Origin: Spongilla lacustris
Lineage: Eukaryota > Porifera > Demospongiae > Spongillida > Spongillidae
DNA length: 64,000 bases
Direction of reading: 5' to 3'
Assembly (NCBI GenBank): GCA_949361645.1
Contig: OX442418.1
Location: 1,053,226-1,117,225 of the forward strand
The position numbers and the translations under genes are program-made. Of this stretch, positions 13,075 to 24,710 are shown in pieces (positions within the stretch are counted from its first letter, which is position 1; each line of letters opens with the position of its first letter). Below the pieces are notes generated by a model. It searched no databases. It was not told the DNA's origin and saw nothing but the letters and a program-made list of their open reading frames with translations.

Positions 13075-14091
13075 TTAGTTCATGCACTGTTTGTAGGTGT
13101 TCCACATTCTTCTACAAAAGGGCTTGACGCAAGCCTTGACGTCTCTATTCCTCCAGATAACAAGGGCATCGACAGTGGGAACGAGGGCGTACAAATCCCC
13201 TGCCAAAATGGCGATCACGGAGGCGGGTGAGCCAGGAGCTACGTCGAAACCTACTATTGCCTTCGCGGTGACAAATATGATGTAAGGTGACGTAAGACCA
13301 ACAATAGCAGCAAGATGAAGCGCGCGATCGTCACCATTGCTCTGATGTTCTGCTCTTTCGTTTCGTTGTCACCAGGACCGATCACAATTTCGACATTAGC
13401 GATAGTTCCGCAAGCTACCGTGGTGCGGAGCTTTTTGGCTTTGTGGAACATTATGATATTAAGTATCAATGGCGCCATGCACTATGCCGAAGGAGAAAAC
13501 AATGACCGCTTGGATGGAGATGTAGAAATAACACCACGTTTCGTGGCAGTCTCGAAAAGTACATAAATTATCAAACCGATCGAGGTTGTAACAGCCGACG
13601 TCATTTGCATCAAATACCAGCGATGCTACTGCACCGTACAGACTTCCAACGGTGAAGATAACTGCAGTGATCTTTGTACTGTGTTTCGGATATTGAAACG
13701 GATACATGACTGCACCGAATCTGTCGACAGTGATCGCTAATATGAACGTGAACCTCAGGAGCGTGAGAAAAAGAGCTATCGTTCCGATCACGTAGCAGAA
13801 TGATTTTCCAAATGGCCAAGCTCCGTTGATCACCGAAGCGATGGAAGGGGTGTAACTAATGGCACATGAACAAATGTTTGAAATAGTGAGGACAAGATTC
13901 AGAACCATCTCCTTCTGATGGAGGGCTTTGTGAGTAAGGACGATTATCGTAAATGAGCCATTAAGAAACAATGACGCTGCAAGTGACAACATCAGAAATA
14001 CTGCCAGGAATACGGTAGTCCATTTTGAAAGCGGAGATCCGGGAGAGAATTCACAAAGGTCGCTGCCATTGGTGCTGTTGAGAGTTTCCAT
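13075..14091 (-). pseudogene. Class A GPCR pseudogene (full length, frame-disrupted)
   Basis: It is collinear with the receptor at 21196-22209 from METLNSTNGSDLCEF to a C-terminal RRMWNTYKQCMN and TAA. A 4 bp insertion near 13464 (GTGCATGGCGCC against GTGGCGCC) ends the first frame just after TM5 starts. A 2 bp insertion near 13310 later restores it, so TM5, the third loop and TM6 are read out of frame. The first half has an intact TM3 DRF motif and TM1-TM4. It could be a very recent pseudogene, or two assembly errors in a real paralogue, given the otherwise exact 339-codon span. Confidence 0.82.
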
Positions 14092-14329
14092 GAAGAATTG
14101 ACATGCACAACAACTGATTTGTGAAAAAAAATATTGTCGTGGTGTGGCGAAGAAAATTTGGTGTTGAAACCATATTTGCCGTAACTTATAGTGACAAAAA
14201 TTCCAATATGAGCTCCCATGCATGCAGCAGGGTGACTTGCATACTTGGCCCCCTCTTATTTGCACTTGCTCTGCATCCTACTGATGCGGATATCAGTTAT
14301 AATTAATTATATATTATATATATATATAC

Positions 14330-15005
14330 GTTAGAGATGTGACTCCCTGCATGCATGTCTTACAACAGATGGCACGTGGATGCATATGATAGAGCATTAG
14401 GTTCCTTAATCGGATGATAATAAAAAACACTCTACCTATATGCACAATATAGTTGAGGTCCTTCCCGGCATGGGCTTCCATCTAAACCACAGTACACTAA
14501 ATCTAAACTTTGCATGTTCTTTTCAGCACGAATTAACTGCAATATCCATGCATTCCATCACAATGCAGTCCGGTGTATATACGTCCCTATCCTAGTTAGA
14601 GATATGGCCGCTGAACAACTCCATGCATCAGCATCAAGGTCCTCAGATTGCTTTGCTTCTACTTCGACAGTGTGCTATAGCTGCATGCTTTCTGCAAATG
14701 GACTCACATCTCTCACACAACAACTCCTCCCCGCGTCATGTATATAATTATACATGTATATATAGCTGCATGAATCATGCATGCTTGCATGCCTTTTGAT
14801 CATTGTGTTTAAGAGCTGCACTGAAGTTGACTACCTTTTACTATACCTGTGCGACTTGCCAATGCCTGGCTTGAAATGCATGTACACACAACTGATTTGT
14901 CTAACTGACAGGCGACAAAAAAAAAAAAATTGGTGTCTGAAACCACATTTGTCTGTGAAGAATTCCAATGACGACGGCCTCGCCCCAATTAAGTGTAATG
15001 AATGA
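14330..15005 (-). repeat. GPCR-copy flanking repeat, copy 3
   Basis: Third copy of the 5' flank blocks, immediately upstream (in minus orientation) of the full-length pseudogene. It suggests the unit of duplication was receptor plus flank. Confidence 0.7.
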
Positions 15006-15092
15006 GTGCGATATAAAAATCCCATAAACCAGGTTAATTATAATCAAAAGTCCTGTCTTTCAAAATAGACACACAGTATGCAGTGTCGTATA

Positions 15093-15175
15093 GGCATGGT
15101 TGTCCACCCGGACATTTCCTCCTATAGGCACCGCTGTCCCCCGGACACTCGATCACCTATGGCTATGCCTATAGC
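15093..15175. repeat. GTCC/GGACA palindromic repeat cluster
   Basis: It contains GTCCACCCGGACATT, CTGTCCCCCGGACACT and a TAGGCAT/ATGCCTA inverted pair, matching the style of the clusters at 10535 and 22588. Confidence 0.5.
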
Positions 15176-16600
15176 CATATATGTAGGTACTTCAAACCCC
15201 CCGTAAAATGTACCCAAAAATTGAAGACCACGAACGGTGCAATTTTTGGCACGGGTTTTTCATTTTGAGAAGAGATTGTTGCCAAAGGAACCTACTGGTA
15301 CGCTAAACATGCTTTAGCAGGCTCGTGTGTGTGGATTATGTCAAAGTTACTACCTTTGGGTACATTTTGATACAGTATAAAAGTGGGGAAAACGTATACC
15401 GGGCAATGTACTAACCGCTCAAAAAATCGACCAATTCCATCGAGTGAATACGCACCTTATTTGTCACATGAAATGTTTGGTATCAACTTTGACTCATTCT
15501 TTAAACACTGTACCGTTTATTACGAGAGTTTCATGTGTTTTGGTGTTGGCGCAAGGTGTTTCCCAGATGGCGCCAAATTACCTATTTAATAGCCGCCATT
15601 TTTTCACATAGATTGATACTGCGTACATGTATTAATTGCTGGAGCATTGTTTAGAACTAAGATACACAAAGTACCGAACGATAATTTACCATACCAAAGA
15701 AAGATTTTGACTTACATGTACCTACCATTCCTTGAAGGCATTCAAGGACTTCGTTCAGTGATTATTTATGAAGCGTTATAAAAAAGACAGGACATGATTG
15801 ATGGTATACCATTCTTTAATTACCATTTATAAGCAAATGACGTGTGTACTTTCCAGGGCACCACTAGATCAAATATGTCACTTGACAGTTGGGAATTGGG
15901 AAAAGCAAGTACATGTAGGGTCTTTGCCAGATCATGAATCAGATGTTCTGTCCCAATATGTAATGTGTCTTGCCTTAGCCAGACTCTTATCAATCCAGTA
16001 CCATCATCTTTGATTCATCCAGGGTGTCCATTGTGGCAAATAATAGTGTGCAAACCAATTCAAGAATACCTTATATAAAAAAACACTGCATTCCGAGTGT
16101 AGCAAGTGAGCAAACAGAAGAACACTGAAGTTTTGACAAAACTCATGACAACCTCCGAAATAATAAATTCAACCCCAGATGGGATGAGAGCTTCCTCACA
16201 GTTTCAATAGAAAATACGTCACCTCAATAAAATATATATTGAACAGAAAATAAACCATCACAAAGCCAGTGGAAAACAATGCTACATGTAAATTGAAAAA
16301 ATATCAGCTGTTTAGAAGAGGATGATGTTGCTGCCAATGAAATGCCAAAGAAATGTCAGTCAAGTCTGAAGTAAATTTACCAAGTTGAAGCTGCTCTGGA
16401 AGCCACCAGTGATGTACATGTATACTTGCTTCCGATGTTAAGCCAGAGTTCAAAAGTGACTGTTACTTATACATGTACTGGGTTCCAAATGAGACCGGCT
16501 GAAGATGATGAAGAAAATGAAATCAAATCAACTACTAGTTGATTATATGATCTTGAACTTTGTGACCACTTTTGCCTTAGTGTGTTTGCTTTATTATACG
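15176..16600. other. Intergenic, no recognised gene
   Basis: Only short frames are present (for example 15798-16013, plus) with no family resemblance. Base composition is AT-rich with TACATGTA words. Nothing conserved is seen. Confidence 0.4.
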
Positions 16601-16602
16601 TA

Positions 16603-18484
16603 TATATGTTACGCGCAAAGCGTGGATTTGCGCAATCCCGGGATTGTCCTGCGCAAACCCTGGATCCATGGTTTGTGGTACAAACCATGGATTGGCCGCG
16701 CAATCCTGGGATTGCTCGTGCGCAAAGCATGGATCAGGACAATCCTGGGATTGCCCTGCGCAAAGCATAGATCAGACATGTCTGCATGTGATATATTTAA
16801 TTAGCGATGGGTAACGAATAATGAGTACATCCACATTAGTTTATATCAAATAACATGCGTTTGCAGTACAAATAAAAAGCCTATGGTGTACAAATACAAT
16901 TGTTCTCTACTGATGAGAAACTGAGCACAATCTTGAAAACGTGGTCAGGCTCATTACATCTTGACAAACAGTTCTTCATGTCTTCCTTTGTACAGTTGCT
17001 CAGTAAGCCTCCAATAATGCTACCAAATACATTTCCCCTGAGATATCACTTTTTCCTCAACATCTCCAGTACCTGCAAAAATATATGGAGAGAAATTATT
17101 ACATCAAGATTTTAATTGGCATTGCATGTATAAATTACTTAATTTCATGCCAATCAGCCCAAGACTAATTTCCATTGAATAACTATCATTTCTCATTCCT
17201 CAAGTCCTTGACTTTGAGGATGATGGTCTGTCATCAAGAATGGTCGAGTCACCAGGCCAGTTCTTTACAAAATCAGCAATTAAAGTGCTCCCATTGTAAT
17301 ATTTTGCATGGGTAAAATAAGATATAAGCAAATTTTAATTGATTTGGTGCAAGGTTCCAGCTAGGCCACCTCCTTGCCCCTGGCTCTGAAGAGCAGGATT
17401 GGTCCATACCTATCCAATCATCAGTGATTAACCTTGTAGATAAAATCACAACTTGAACACGCACTTGAGGCTACAATATAGATTAGTACTTTAGGATTTT
17501 AGTGGCACTGACAAGATTTTGCTGTAGTGTTTTGTAAAGAACTGGCCTGGTGACTCGATCATTCTCGATGACAGACCAGCATCCTTATAAACTGAATATC
17601 CACACCCGTAGACCATGGAAGACATTCAAAGAATGCTAAATCTATAAAACATACATACATACATACATACATGTATAACTATGAAATTAACCATTTTCTC
17701 TGTACATGCATGAGTTAGAGTTTTTTTTTTTTTTTTTGTAATACATGACCTCATTGTTGACACTGTTATAAAAAAATCTTCCACATACACCAATTTACTA
17801 ACACGGCTGTTATTAGAAACCTGAACAGATTTTTTTTTATTTATGACGAAAAATACTTGTCACATGTTTCTAATGCTGGCTGGTGAACAGAGCACATCAC
17901 AGAGTCAGCGTCCAATTGCAACTTCACCCAAAACTTCAAACGGTCGGTACTATAGTCCCATTTATACGCGCAACTACCCAACAAACTAGCTCCCTGATTT
18001 CCTTTTTGACAAATACAGCTGTACTGAGCCGGCGCCCATATTTGCGTTACATATTGACAGTACAGATACGACTTTCACCCACTATCGTGATTAGCGGGCG
18101 CCCATAAGCTGGATTCAAGCGAAGCCACTGGGCCTTTTACAACCATCACAAGAAAGTGTTCTATTGAGGGCATCAATCGATCCGCTCTTAATAATGCCTA
18201 CCACACAATTAACTTACCGTCTTGAAAAGCCCAAATACCAGACCTGATAGACCGACAGGTCACCTCAACTTATCTGTGTGTAGGCTCAACGGCTCTGCCA
18301 GGCTCTGGCGTAGTCGACACAACTTTTGTGCCTTCGTTCAGTTGAACATTACGAGATACGCGAGTTGATTGGGTTAAAATATATATAAGGGCAATCTCGA
18401 GTTTGCGCAAACAAACCATGGATCCAGGGTTTGCGCAGGACAATCCCGGGTTTGCGCAAATCCACGCTTTGCGCGTAACATATA
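16603..18484. mobile_element. Inverted-repeat DNA element, about 1.9 kb
   Basis: The ends are inverted repeats of roughly 75 bp beginning TATATGTTACGCGCAAAGCG (left 16603, right 18484). Within and just inside the left end the motif GCGCAAA with CAATCCCGGGATTG is repeated several times, like subterminal repeats of DNA transposons. A second, internal inverted pair (TCACCAGGCCAGTTCTTTAC) lies at 17249-17268 and its complement near 17531. No transposase frame is evident. The target duplication is unclear (possibly TA). Confidence 0.6.
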
Positions 18485-20384
18485 CATGTAGAAGTGCTCT
18501 CTACTCCTATTTTGTCATGAAAATAATTGTTGTAAACATTGTATAATAAGCAAAATTAGATACCAATAGCCTTTATATGGTCAGAAAGTTAAATTGGGAA
18601 CTTTTAGTGATGATGTATATATACTTCACAGTACTGCATCGTTTAAAACCATAACCGTGCCAATTTTTGTTTACCGCTCCTATATTGACTACCGCGTCTC
18701 TTTTTTTTGGCTACAAACCATCAATTATTGTTCATAATATGAACGATATCTACACATATGATATACCATTATACTGCATTTCTCACGCTCTTTCCAGCTA
18801 TACTAATATTGTAACTTAAAAACCTATTACAAAAATTCTTGTAAAGTACCTAATATATGTCCGTAGGGGACATTGTAATTAATGCCTAGGAATAAAAAGT
18901 CCTAGTGTCCCCCCCCCCCCCCCCCCCCCCCCCCCCACGAGGGACATTGGTGCCTGTTACACCTATGTGTTAGACAAACATGTTAAAGGAGTGTATTTTT
19001 GTACTCGCAGGTTAAGGAGTACATTTATGTACTCCCAGTATTTTAAGTAGTCCATATTATAAATTTAGTATGTCTAATTACACTCATTACGAACTCAGTC
19101 ACATGTGGTTGGGACTCGTCTGCTTCAAACATTTGAAAAAAATGGAATTAAATATTTGCTTCCATAAGTTCTGATTGGACCATATTCGGATCTAGTGGTC
19201 TTCATATCAGTATGTATGTCTTGAATAGACAGGTTTTGTTCATTTTGGTTAAAATGAGAAAGTCAAGGTAATTCAATATAAAAAAACTCCTGCCATTCAA
19301 TATTTGAGTGTGGTTTCAGCCAGTCTTTCCACTTTAATTGGTAGATCCTGTTGAAGCCATGGAAGATCCAGCTTCTCAAATTATGGTTCGCAGAACTGCA
19401 AATAGTTGATTGGTATTGACTATGCGTAATTAACATGTTAAGTTGCTTTAAATCACTTATACGGTTAGTATTTCAATCCCTCTTTCAGGAATCCATGCTC
19501 ACCCACTCCATTACCTGTAATGCATCACTATATGTTCTCACCACAGTGACTTTGGGTGAATCCAATACTGCGTGGCTCAGTGTGGCCATGAATGTGTGGA
19601 ATCATCCAGCTCTTAACACCAAGTAATTGCTCAACAACTATAACTTTTGGAGTAAAGCTCTTGTTAATCACAGAATGCAATTATAAAATGGATTTAGGAA
19701 AAAAACAGACATGATCTGAATGACACTATACTTGAACTGTCTTGTGTAACTAATAGCATATATTTGTACCATCGAATGTTTCAGCTCCATCTTTACACAA
19801 CCCTTCGGATGTCCTAGAAAAGAACTGGTCGACATCTTCATGTATGTGACCAACAGGTAAGAACTTTATGCCCACCTGGAAACATGACATTTAGTAATAA
19901 TCAAGCGAAAATTGTGGAAATTAAACTATACCTTAGAACTTTACTAATACGGTTCAAATTGCCATTGCAATTTTTGTTTTCTCCAAAGCAGTTGTCCAGT
20001 TGGAGATAAAGGACAGGTGGTAGTGGCTTTTCTAATTCATTTAGAGTTTTGATCAGGATATTAATAGTTATAGGTTGCTATCATCAGGATACTGGTAGAG
20101 GGCTACAAAGGTGAGTACTTGTTTGCCCCGTGATGAATCTGTATGAACAAGAACTCCAGTGATGTGAGATATTGCAGCCGCCACAGATTTTGAGTTGACT
20201 TCACAAAAACAGAACATTGCATGCATGGTCTTGCTTTGGTCCATTCCATCGATGATTTGTGCCTATGATTGTAGTATACACTCCTCTTTCTTTCCTTGCA
20301 ATATCCACAGCATAAACATTCAGTGAAAATTATAAATTAATTTCATGTTGATCATATTTTGCTCACAAATCTTTGATGCTATTT
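18485..20384. other. Intergenic, no recognised gene
   Basis: It holds a GGACATT/GTCC cluster with a poly-C run at 18858-18965 and small unmatched frames (19435-19626 plus, 19668-19853 minus). I cannot assign any of it to a family. Confidence 0.4.
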
Positions 20385-20388
20385 TTGT

Positions 20389-20641
20389 CCCAGCCACCAC
20401 TTGTCCCAGCCACCTTTTGTCCCAGCCACCTTTTGTCCCAGCCACCTTTTGTCCCGGCCACCTTTTGTCCCAGCCACCTTTTGTCCCAGCCACCTTTTGT
20501 CCCGGCCACCTTTTGTCCCAGCCACCTTTTGTCCCAGCCACCTTTTGCCAGCCACCTTTTGTCCCAGCCACCTTTTGTCCCAGTCACCTTTTGTCCCAGC
20601 CACCTTTTGTCCCAGCCACCTTTTGTCCCAGCCACCTTTTG
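20389..20641. repeat. 16 bp minisatellite (CAGCCACCTTTTGTCC)
   Basis: About 16 tandem copies of CAGCCACCTTTTGTCC with few variants (CGGCCACC, CAGTCACC) and one unit shortened by several bases. The frames open through it are a product of the repeat. Confidence 0.97.
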
Positions 20642-20932
20642 AAAAGAACAAAAGGAAAATATGAATTGATGAACTTCATGCTTGCTATTGAATGTCATTA
20701 AATATTAAAGTGACACAGATACGCATTGTTTACCTATGAAAGGAACAAAAAGGTTTTGTTAGATACAGAGAGGATTTTTAATTCAAAACTTGGTTTGATT
20801 TTTTTCCCTGTGATGTTATGCCACAAGTATTTTTTCTCTTCTGGTGTATAGCTCATGGCGTGGAGCACTGAAGCTCTTTCTGTACGTGCAGTCGAGGCTA
20901 AGGTAGTTTATACCAGTTTGGCTAGTCTGGGG

Positions 20933-20964
<32 letters not shown>

Positions 20965-21084
20965 ACATACCCGTGTACCCCCTCGCTGGCGGTAGGCATG
21001 CCCGCTCCGCCCTCGCATATCACTCTACCCCCACCACCCCCCCCCCCCCCACCCCCCACCCCCAAAATCCTGGATCCGCCCCTG
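20933..21084. repeat. Poly-C tracts and an element end
   Basis: Two long C runs are followed by AATCCTGGATCCGCCCCTG, the inverted terminus of the CAGGGGCGGATC family. The other end is not found nearby, so this may be a solo or truncated element just upstream of the GPCR. Confidence 0.6.
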
Positions 21085-21195
21085 ATCACATCCTCGGAAT
21101 TTTTCTCACCAAAAAGCTGACAGTCAAATGAGGTGGCAAACATCATGATTTCTTCACCACGTCTTATTTTACAAATTGCATGTCAGTGCTCTACC

Positions 21196-22209
21196 ATGGA
21201 AACTCCCAACAGCACCAATGGCAGTGATCTTTGTGAATTCACTCCCGGATCTCCGCTTTCAAAATGGACGACCGTATTCCAGGCCGTATTTCTGGTGTTG
21301 TCATTTGCAGCGTCGTTGTTTTTTAATGCTTCTTTTACGATAATCGTCCTTACCAACAAAGCCCTCCATCAGAAGGAGATAATGCTGAACCTTGTCCTCA
21401 CCGTTTCCACTATCTGTTTCAGTGTCACTAATAACGTCCCTAGCATCGTTTCAGTGATCAACGGAGAGTGGCCATTTGGAAAACCATTCTGCTACGTGAT
21501 CGGAACGATAGCTCTTTTTCTCGCGCTCCTGAGGTTCACGTTCATATTAGCGATCACTGTCGACAGATTCGGTGCAGTCATGTATCCGTTTCAATATCCG
21601 AAACACAGTACAAAGGTCACTGCAGTTATCTTCACCGTTGGCAGTCTGTACGGCGCAGTCATATCGCTGGTATTAGATGCAAATGTCGTCGGCTGTTACA
21701 ACCTCGATCGGTTTGATCATTTATGTACTTTTCGAATAGACTGCCACGAAATGTGGTGTTATGTCTATAACCTCTCTCAAGTGTTCATCATCGTATCTTT
21801 CGGCATAGTGGCGCCATTGATACTTAATATCATAATGTTCCACGAAGCCAAAAAGCTCCGCACCACGGTAGCTTGCGGAACTATCGCTAATGTCGAAATT
21901 GTCGGTCCTGGTGACAACGAAACGGAAGAGCAGAACATCAGAGCAGTGGTGACGATCGCGCTACTTCTTGCTACAATTGTTGGTCTTACGTCACCTTACG
22001 TCATATTTGTCGCCACAAAGGCAGTACTAGGTTTCGACGTAGCTCCAGGCTCACCCGCCTCCGTGATCGCCATAATGGCATTTGATTTGTACACCCTCAT
22101 CCCCACAGTCGATGCCCTTGTTATCTGGAGGAATAGAGACGTCAAGGCGTGCATCAAGCCCTTTTGTAGGAGAATGTGGAACATCTTCAAACACTGCACA
22201 GATCAGTAA
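21196..22209 (+). CDS. Rhodopsin-like (class A) G-protein-coupled receptor, intact
   Basis: This single-exon frame encodes a seven-transmembrane receptor of 337 residues. The start at METPNST was chosen because all four copies in the window share it; an in-frame Met exists at 21133. The extracellular N-terminus has NST and NGS glycosylation sites. TM1 (VFLVLSFAASLFFNASFTII), TM2, TM3 ending LAITVDRFGAVMYP (a DRF variant of DRY), TM4, TM5 (GIVAPLILNIIMF), TM6 and TM7 are readable. TM7 has IPTVDALVIWRN, so the usual NPxxY is replaced by DALVI. The ligand is unknown. It is the only intact member of a local family whose other copies are broken. The ORPHAN status is inference. Confidence 0.88.
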   Translation: METPNSTNGSDLCEFTPGSPLSKWTTVFQAVFLVLSFAASLFFNASFTIIVLTNKALHQKEIMLNLVLTVSTICFSVTNNVPSIVSVINGEWPFGKPFCYVIGTIALFLALLRFTFILAITVDRFGAVMYPFQYPKHSTKVTAVIFTVGSLYGAVISLVLDANVVGCYNLDRFDHLCTFRIDCHEMWCYVYNLSQVFIIVSFGIVAPLILNIIMFHEAKKLRTTVACGTIANVEIVGPGDNETEEQNIRAVVTIALLLATIVGLTSPYVIFVATKAVLGFDVAPGSPASVIAIMAFDLYTLIPTVDALVIWRNRDVKACIKPFCRRMWNIFKHCTDQ

Positions 22210-22382
22210 CAACCACAATGTTATATGGTGTACCTGTAAGTTGAAATGCGTACATGTAATTTATAGTTACATTCATGTCGGTATTAATGAAAATATTAAT
22301 GATACTTATTCTCGCGCACTTTATGTATCATAGCAACTGATTGGTGAAAACGAGTCGATTGCAATACATGCATGACGGTGTG

Positions 22383-22535
22383 ACCGAAATGAATTCAGAA
22401 CATGTCAGAGCAATGGTCACGATTGCGTCAGTTACTTCTGTCATCTTGCTGCAAGTTTAGGTGTTACGACACAAATCATATACATCATATCATATCCACA
22501 AAGGAAATACTATAGGCTTTGACGTATGGTTATCA
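22383..22535 (+). pseudogene. Degenerate GPCR TM6-TM7 fragment
   Basis: Bases 22385-22535 resemble 21925-22045 of the intact receptor (GTCAGAGCAATGGTCACGAT, then a CACAAAGGAAATACTATAGG stretch against the receptor's CACAAAGGCAGTACTAGG). Frame is lost. It is a local partial duplicate. Confidence 0.5.
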
Positions 22536-22587
22536 AGTACAGGTATTTCGAAATCACGACGGTTTGCCGGTGTTATGTAGCGTAAAG

Positions 22588-22745
22588 TGTGCTCCCCTAA
22601 AATTGTCCCCTCGGACAAAATCCGCTAGCATATATATTGTCTCTCCGGACACAATCCGCTAGCAGATTGTGCCTCCCTATGGGACATATTATGCGAGCGG
22701 ATTTTGTCCCCATTCGCGGAATATGTCCCAAGAGACAAATTTTGG
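22588..22745. repeat. GTCCCC/GGACA and ATCCGCTAGC repeat cluster
   Basis: Interleaved TTGTCCCCTCGGACAAAA, AATCCGCTAGCA and their complements are arranged as several imperfect palindromes. It is the longest of the four related clusters in this window. Confidence 0.6.
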
Positions 22746-22827
22746 GATAAATGCACAAGTATAGAAACATCACATATATACGTTGAACAGTTTCAAAATG
22801 ATTGTTTATATTTGTCAAGTATATTAC

Positions 22828-22907
22828 CAGGGTTGCCGCGGTTACATAGACTTCTATGTACGGTTAGCGGTTAACCGCAATGTAACCGCGATATATCGGC
22901 AACCCTG
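22828..22907. mobile_element. hAT-like MITE, 80 bp
   Basis: The ends are CAGGGTTGCCG and CGGCAACCCTG with inner complementarity (CGGTTACAT/ATGTAACCG). It is flanked by an exact 8 bp duplication TATATTAC at 22820-22827 and 22908-22915. CAG-type ends and an 8 bp duplication fit hAT. Confidence 0.9.
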
Positions 22908-22915
22908 TATATTAC

Positions 22916-23756
22916 TTCTTTGCCATGTTCATTGAATCAGGGAGTAATTGGAATTGCATCCTAAAATGTGTACTGTCACTGTGCAAAAAATTTGTTATAG
23001 GATAGCGTATTCTATAGCGCATATTTGAATATACATTGAGCAAAGGGACGCACCCCTATAAAGGAACACTAAATATCATTAAAAATTTCATCAAAGTTAG
23101 GGGTTTGCAATGGCAAATCAATGAATCTGATTGACCCACTAGTTGCTGGATAAATATCCATGAGCATTTGGCAAGCTAGGAGTGCAGCATTGTGCTCCTT
23201 TGCGACCTCCTGATTTCATTATAGCTTTCATGCGCTCTAATGCAGCGTTTTCTTCTAGAGCTGCTTTTCTTCTTCTGCGTCGCTCTTTCTCAGCGCAGCC
23301 TTAAATTCATCGATCCATTGTGCTGAAGTCATGCACTGTGCTGAACCTTTCAAATGCTTAAATTGAGTACTTGTAGTATAGGGATAGCATTGTCCTGTGG
23401 ATCTAAGCTTTCTTCATCTGAATTATCAGTGGTACTTTCTGAACTTTGAGGAGAGGTCCATTCAGCATGTTGCACCTGCTCAGGACGTACTGCACATGCA
23501 GCCATATAGATGGAGTGGTGCATTGCAGCAGCCTCGATATCAACCTGCCTCTTCACCTCTTGTGCCACAACATCCTCAATAAAGCGGCTTACAATGGTGA
23601 TTTTATCAGAAAGTGCTGCCCCTGACACACCACATGCATGATGCTATGATTACATCATGGGGTCCAACAGGAAAAGCATCTACCCCACGTAGTGGAGACA
23701 GGCCTGTCGTTTATTGGCCATTATTAGGCAACCAGAGGATCGACGTTTCATTTTAC
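22916..23756. other. Unassigned sequence with one unmatched frame
   Basis: The minus strand has a 92-codon frame at 23628-23350 with an acidic Ser-rich tail (SSESTTDNSDEE). I do not recognise it; it could be an exon or part of a transposon. The surrounding sequence has no other feature. Confidence 0.35.
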
Positions 23757-24602
23757 CATAGATATTAAAGGAAACGGATCAATGAATCTAATTAGTCACG
23801 TACAGTCCTTGTTACGCCTACAATTAAAAATTCATATCGTATTCAGCAGCTGTTTTATGGACTATAGGGACCGAGACGTCAGGATCACAGGTTCACGTCT
23901 TTGCGAATGGTATATGGACAAGCAAAGCCTGGTACCCAAAGCCTTTGTTTTCCAGTCATACTTTCTTCTACACACTCGTAATGTCTTATACCCATTGCTT
24001 AAAAAATAATCAAAAATCGATAAATGCTTCTCTCCTTAGCTTCGTTACCTCTCCTAAGGCGATACGGTTAATGGGAAAATGACAGCCAATAGGCACGTAG
24101 CACACTGTGCACATCTATAATATGCAACGTTTAGCGCGCCAGCACATTTAGAATCGTAGAAAAAGGTACAGTGCCAAAGTAACTCCATTTACGCTTCTTA
24201 CGTACTAGAATGGAGGTTGCGAACAAAGGAACAGTCCTCCGTACACAAAATTAAGGAAAGGCATACAGATATGACCTACCAACGACGTAGTAGTAACAGA
24301 GTCGCGCTGGGATGAACTGGTCAAAAATAAAAGGTACAGTCCGTAACCGAGTCGCGTAAGGTACTAGAAAATCGCGTTCAGCAAGCAAACAATAAGAGCA
24401 AGGAGCCGTGCCAGTTAAAGAATGGCTTACAGACACGTAGGAAGATGTAATATGACGTTTTAGGACGAAAACAAATCCCACAGTAGCAGCAGATTTCAAG
24501 TCTTCATTGGTTTAAGGGTAATAATAACCGTGTCAAGGAGTGTACGTGTACAATCATGCGCTCACGTGATGCGTTTCCAATCCCCTTACTTAAATATCTA
24601 TG
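23757..24602. mobile_element. CATAGATATTA-ended DNA element, copy 1 (846 bp)
   Basis: The ends CATAGATATTA and TAAATATCTATG are inverted, and both are followed inward by a GGAAAC-type block. The flanks ATTTTAC at 23750-23756 and 24603-24609 form a 7 bp (possibly 8 bp) target duplication. The interior has no transposase. It is related by its termini to 36972-37843. Confidence 0.72.
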
Positions 24603-24710
24603 ATTTTACTAGCAAGTAGCACCCGCCCCCTCCCCAAAGCAAACGATGCGGTTGAGAGTTTATATAACAACCATTTGATGTGGTTGTTCCTTATTTGGTA
24701 CCTTTCCCAT

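Noticed and set aside
20320..20701. Five overlapping frames of GTKGGWDKRW or SHLLSQPPFVP type
   Set aside because: They are all frames of a 16 bp minisatellite.
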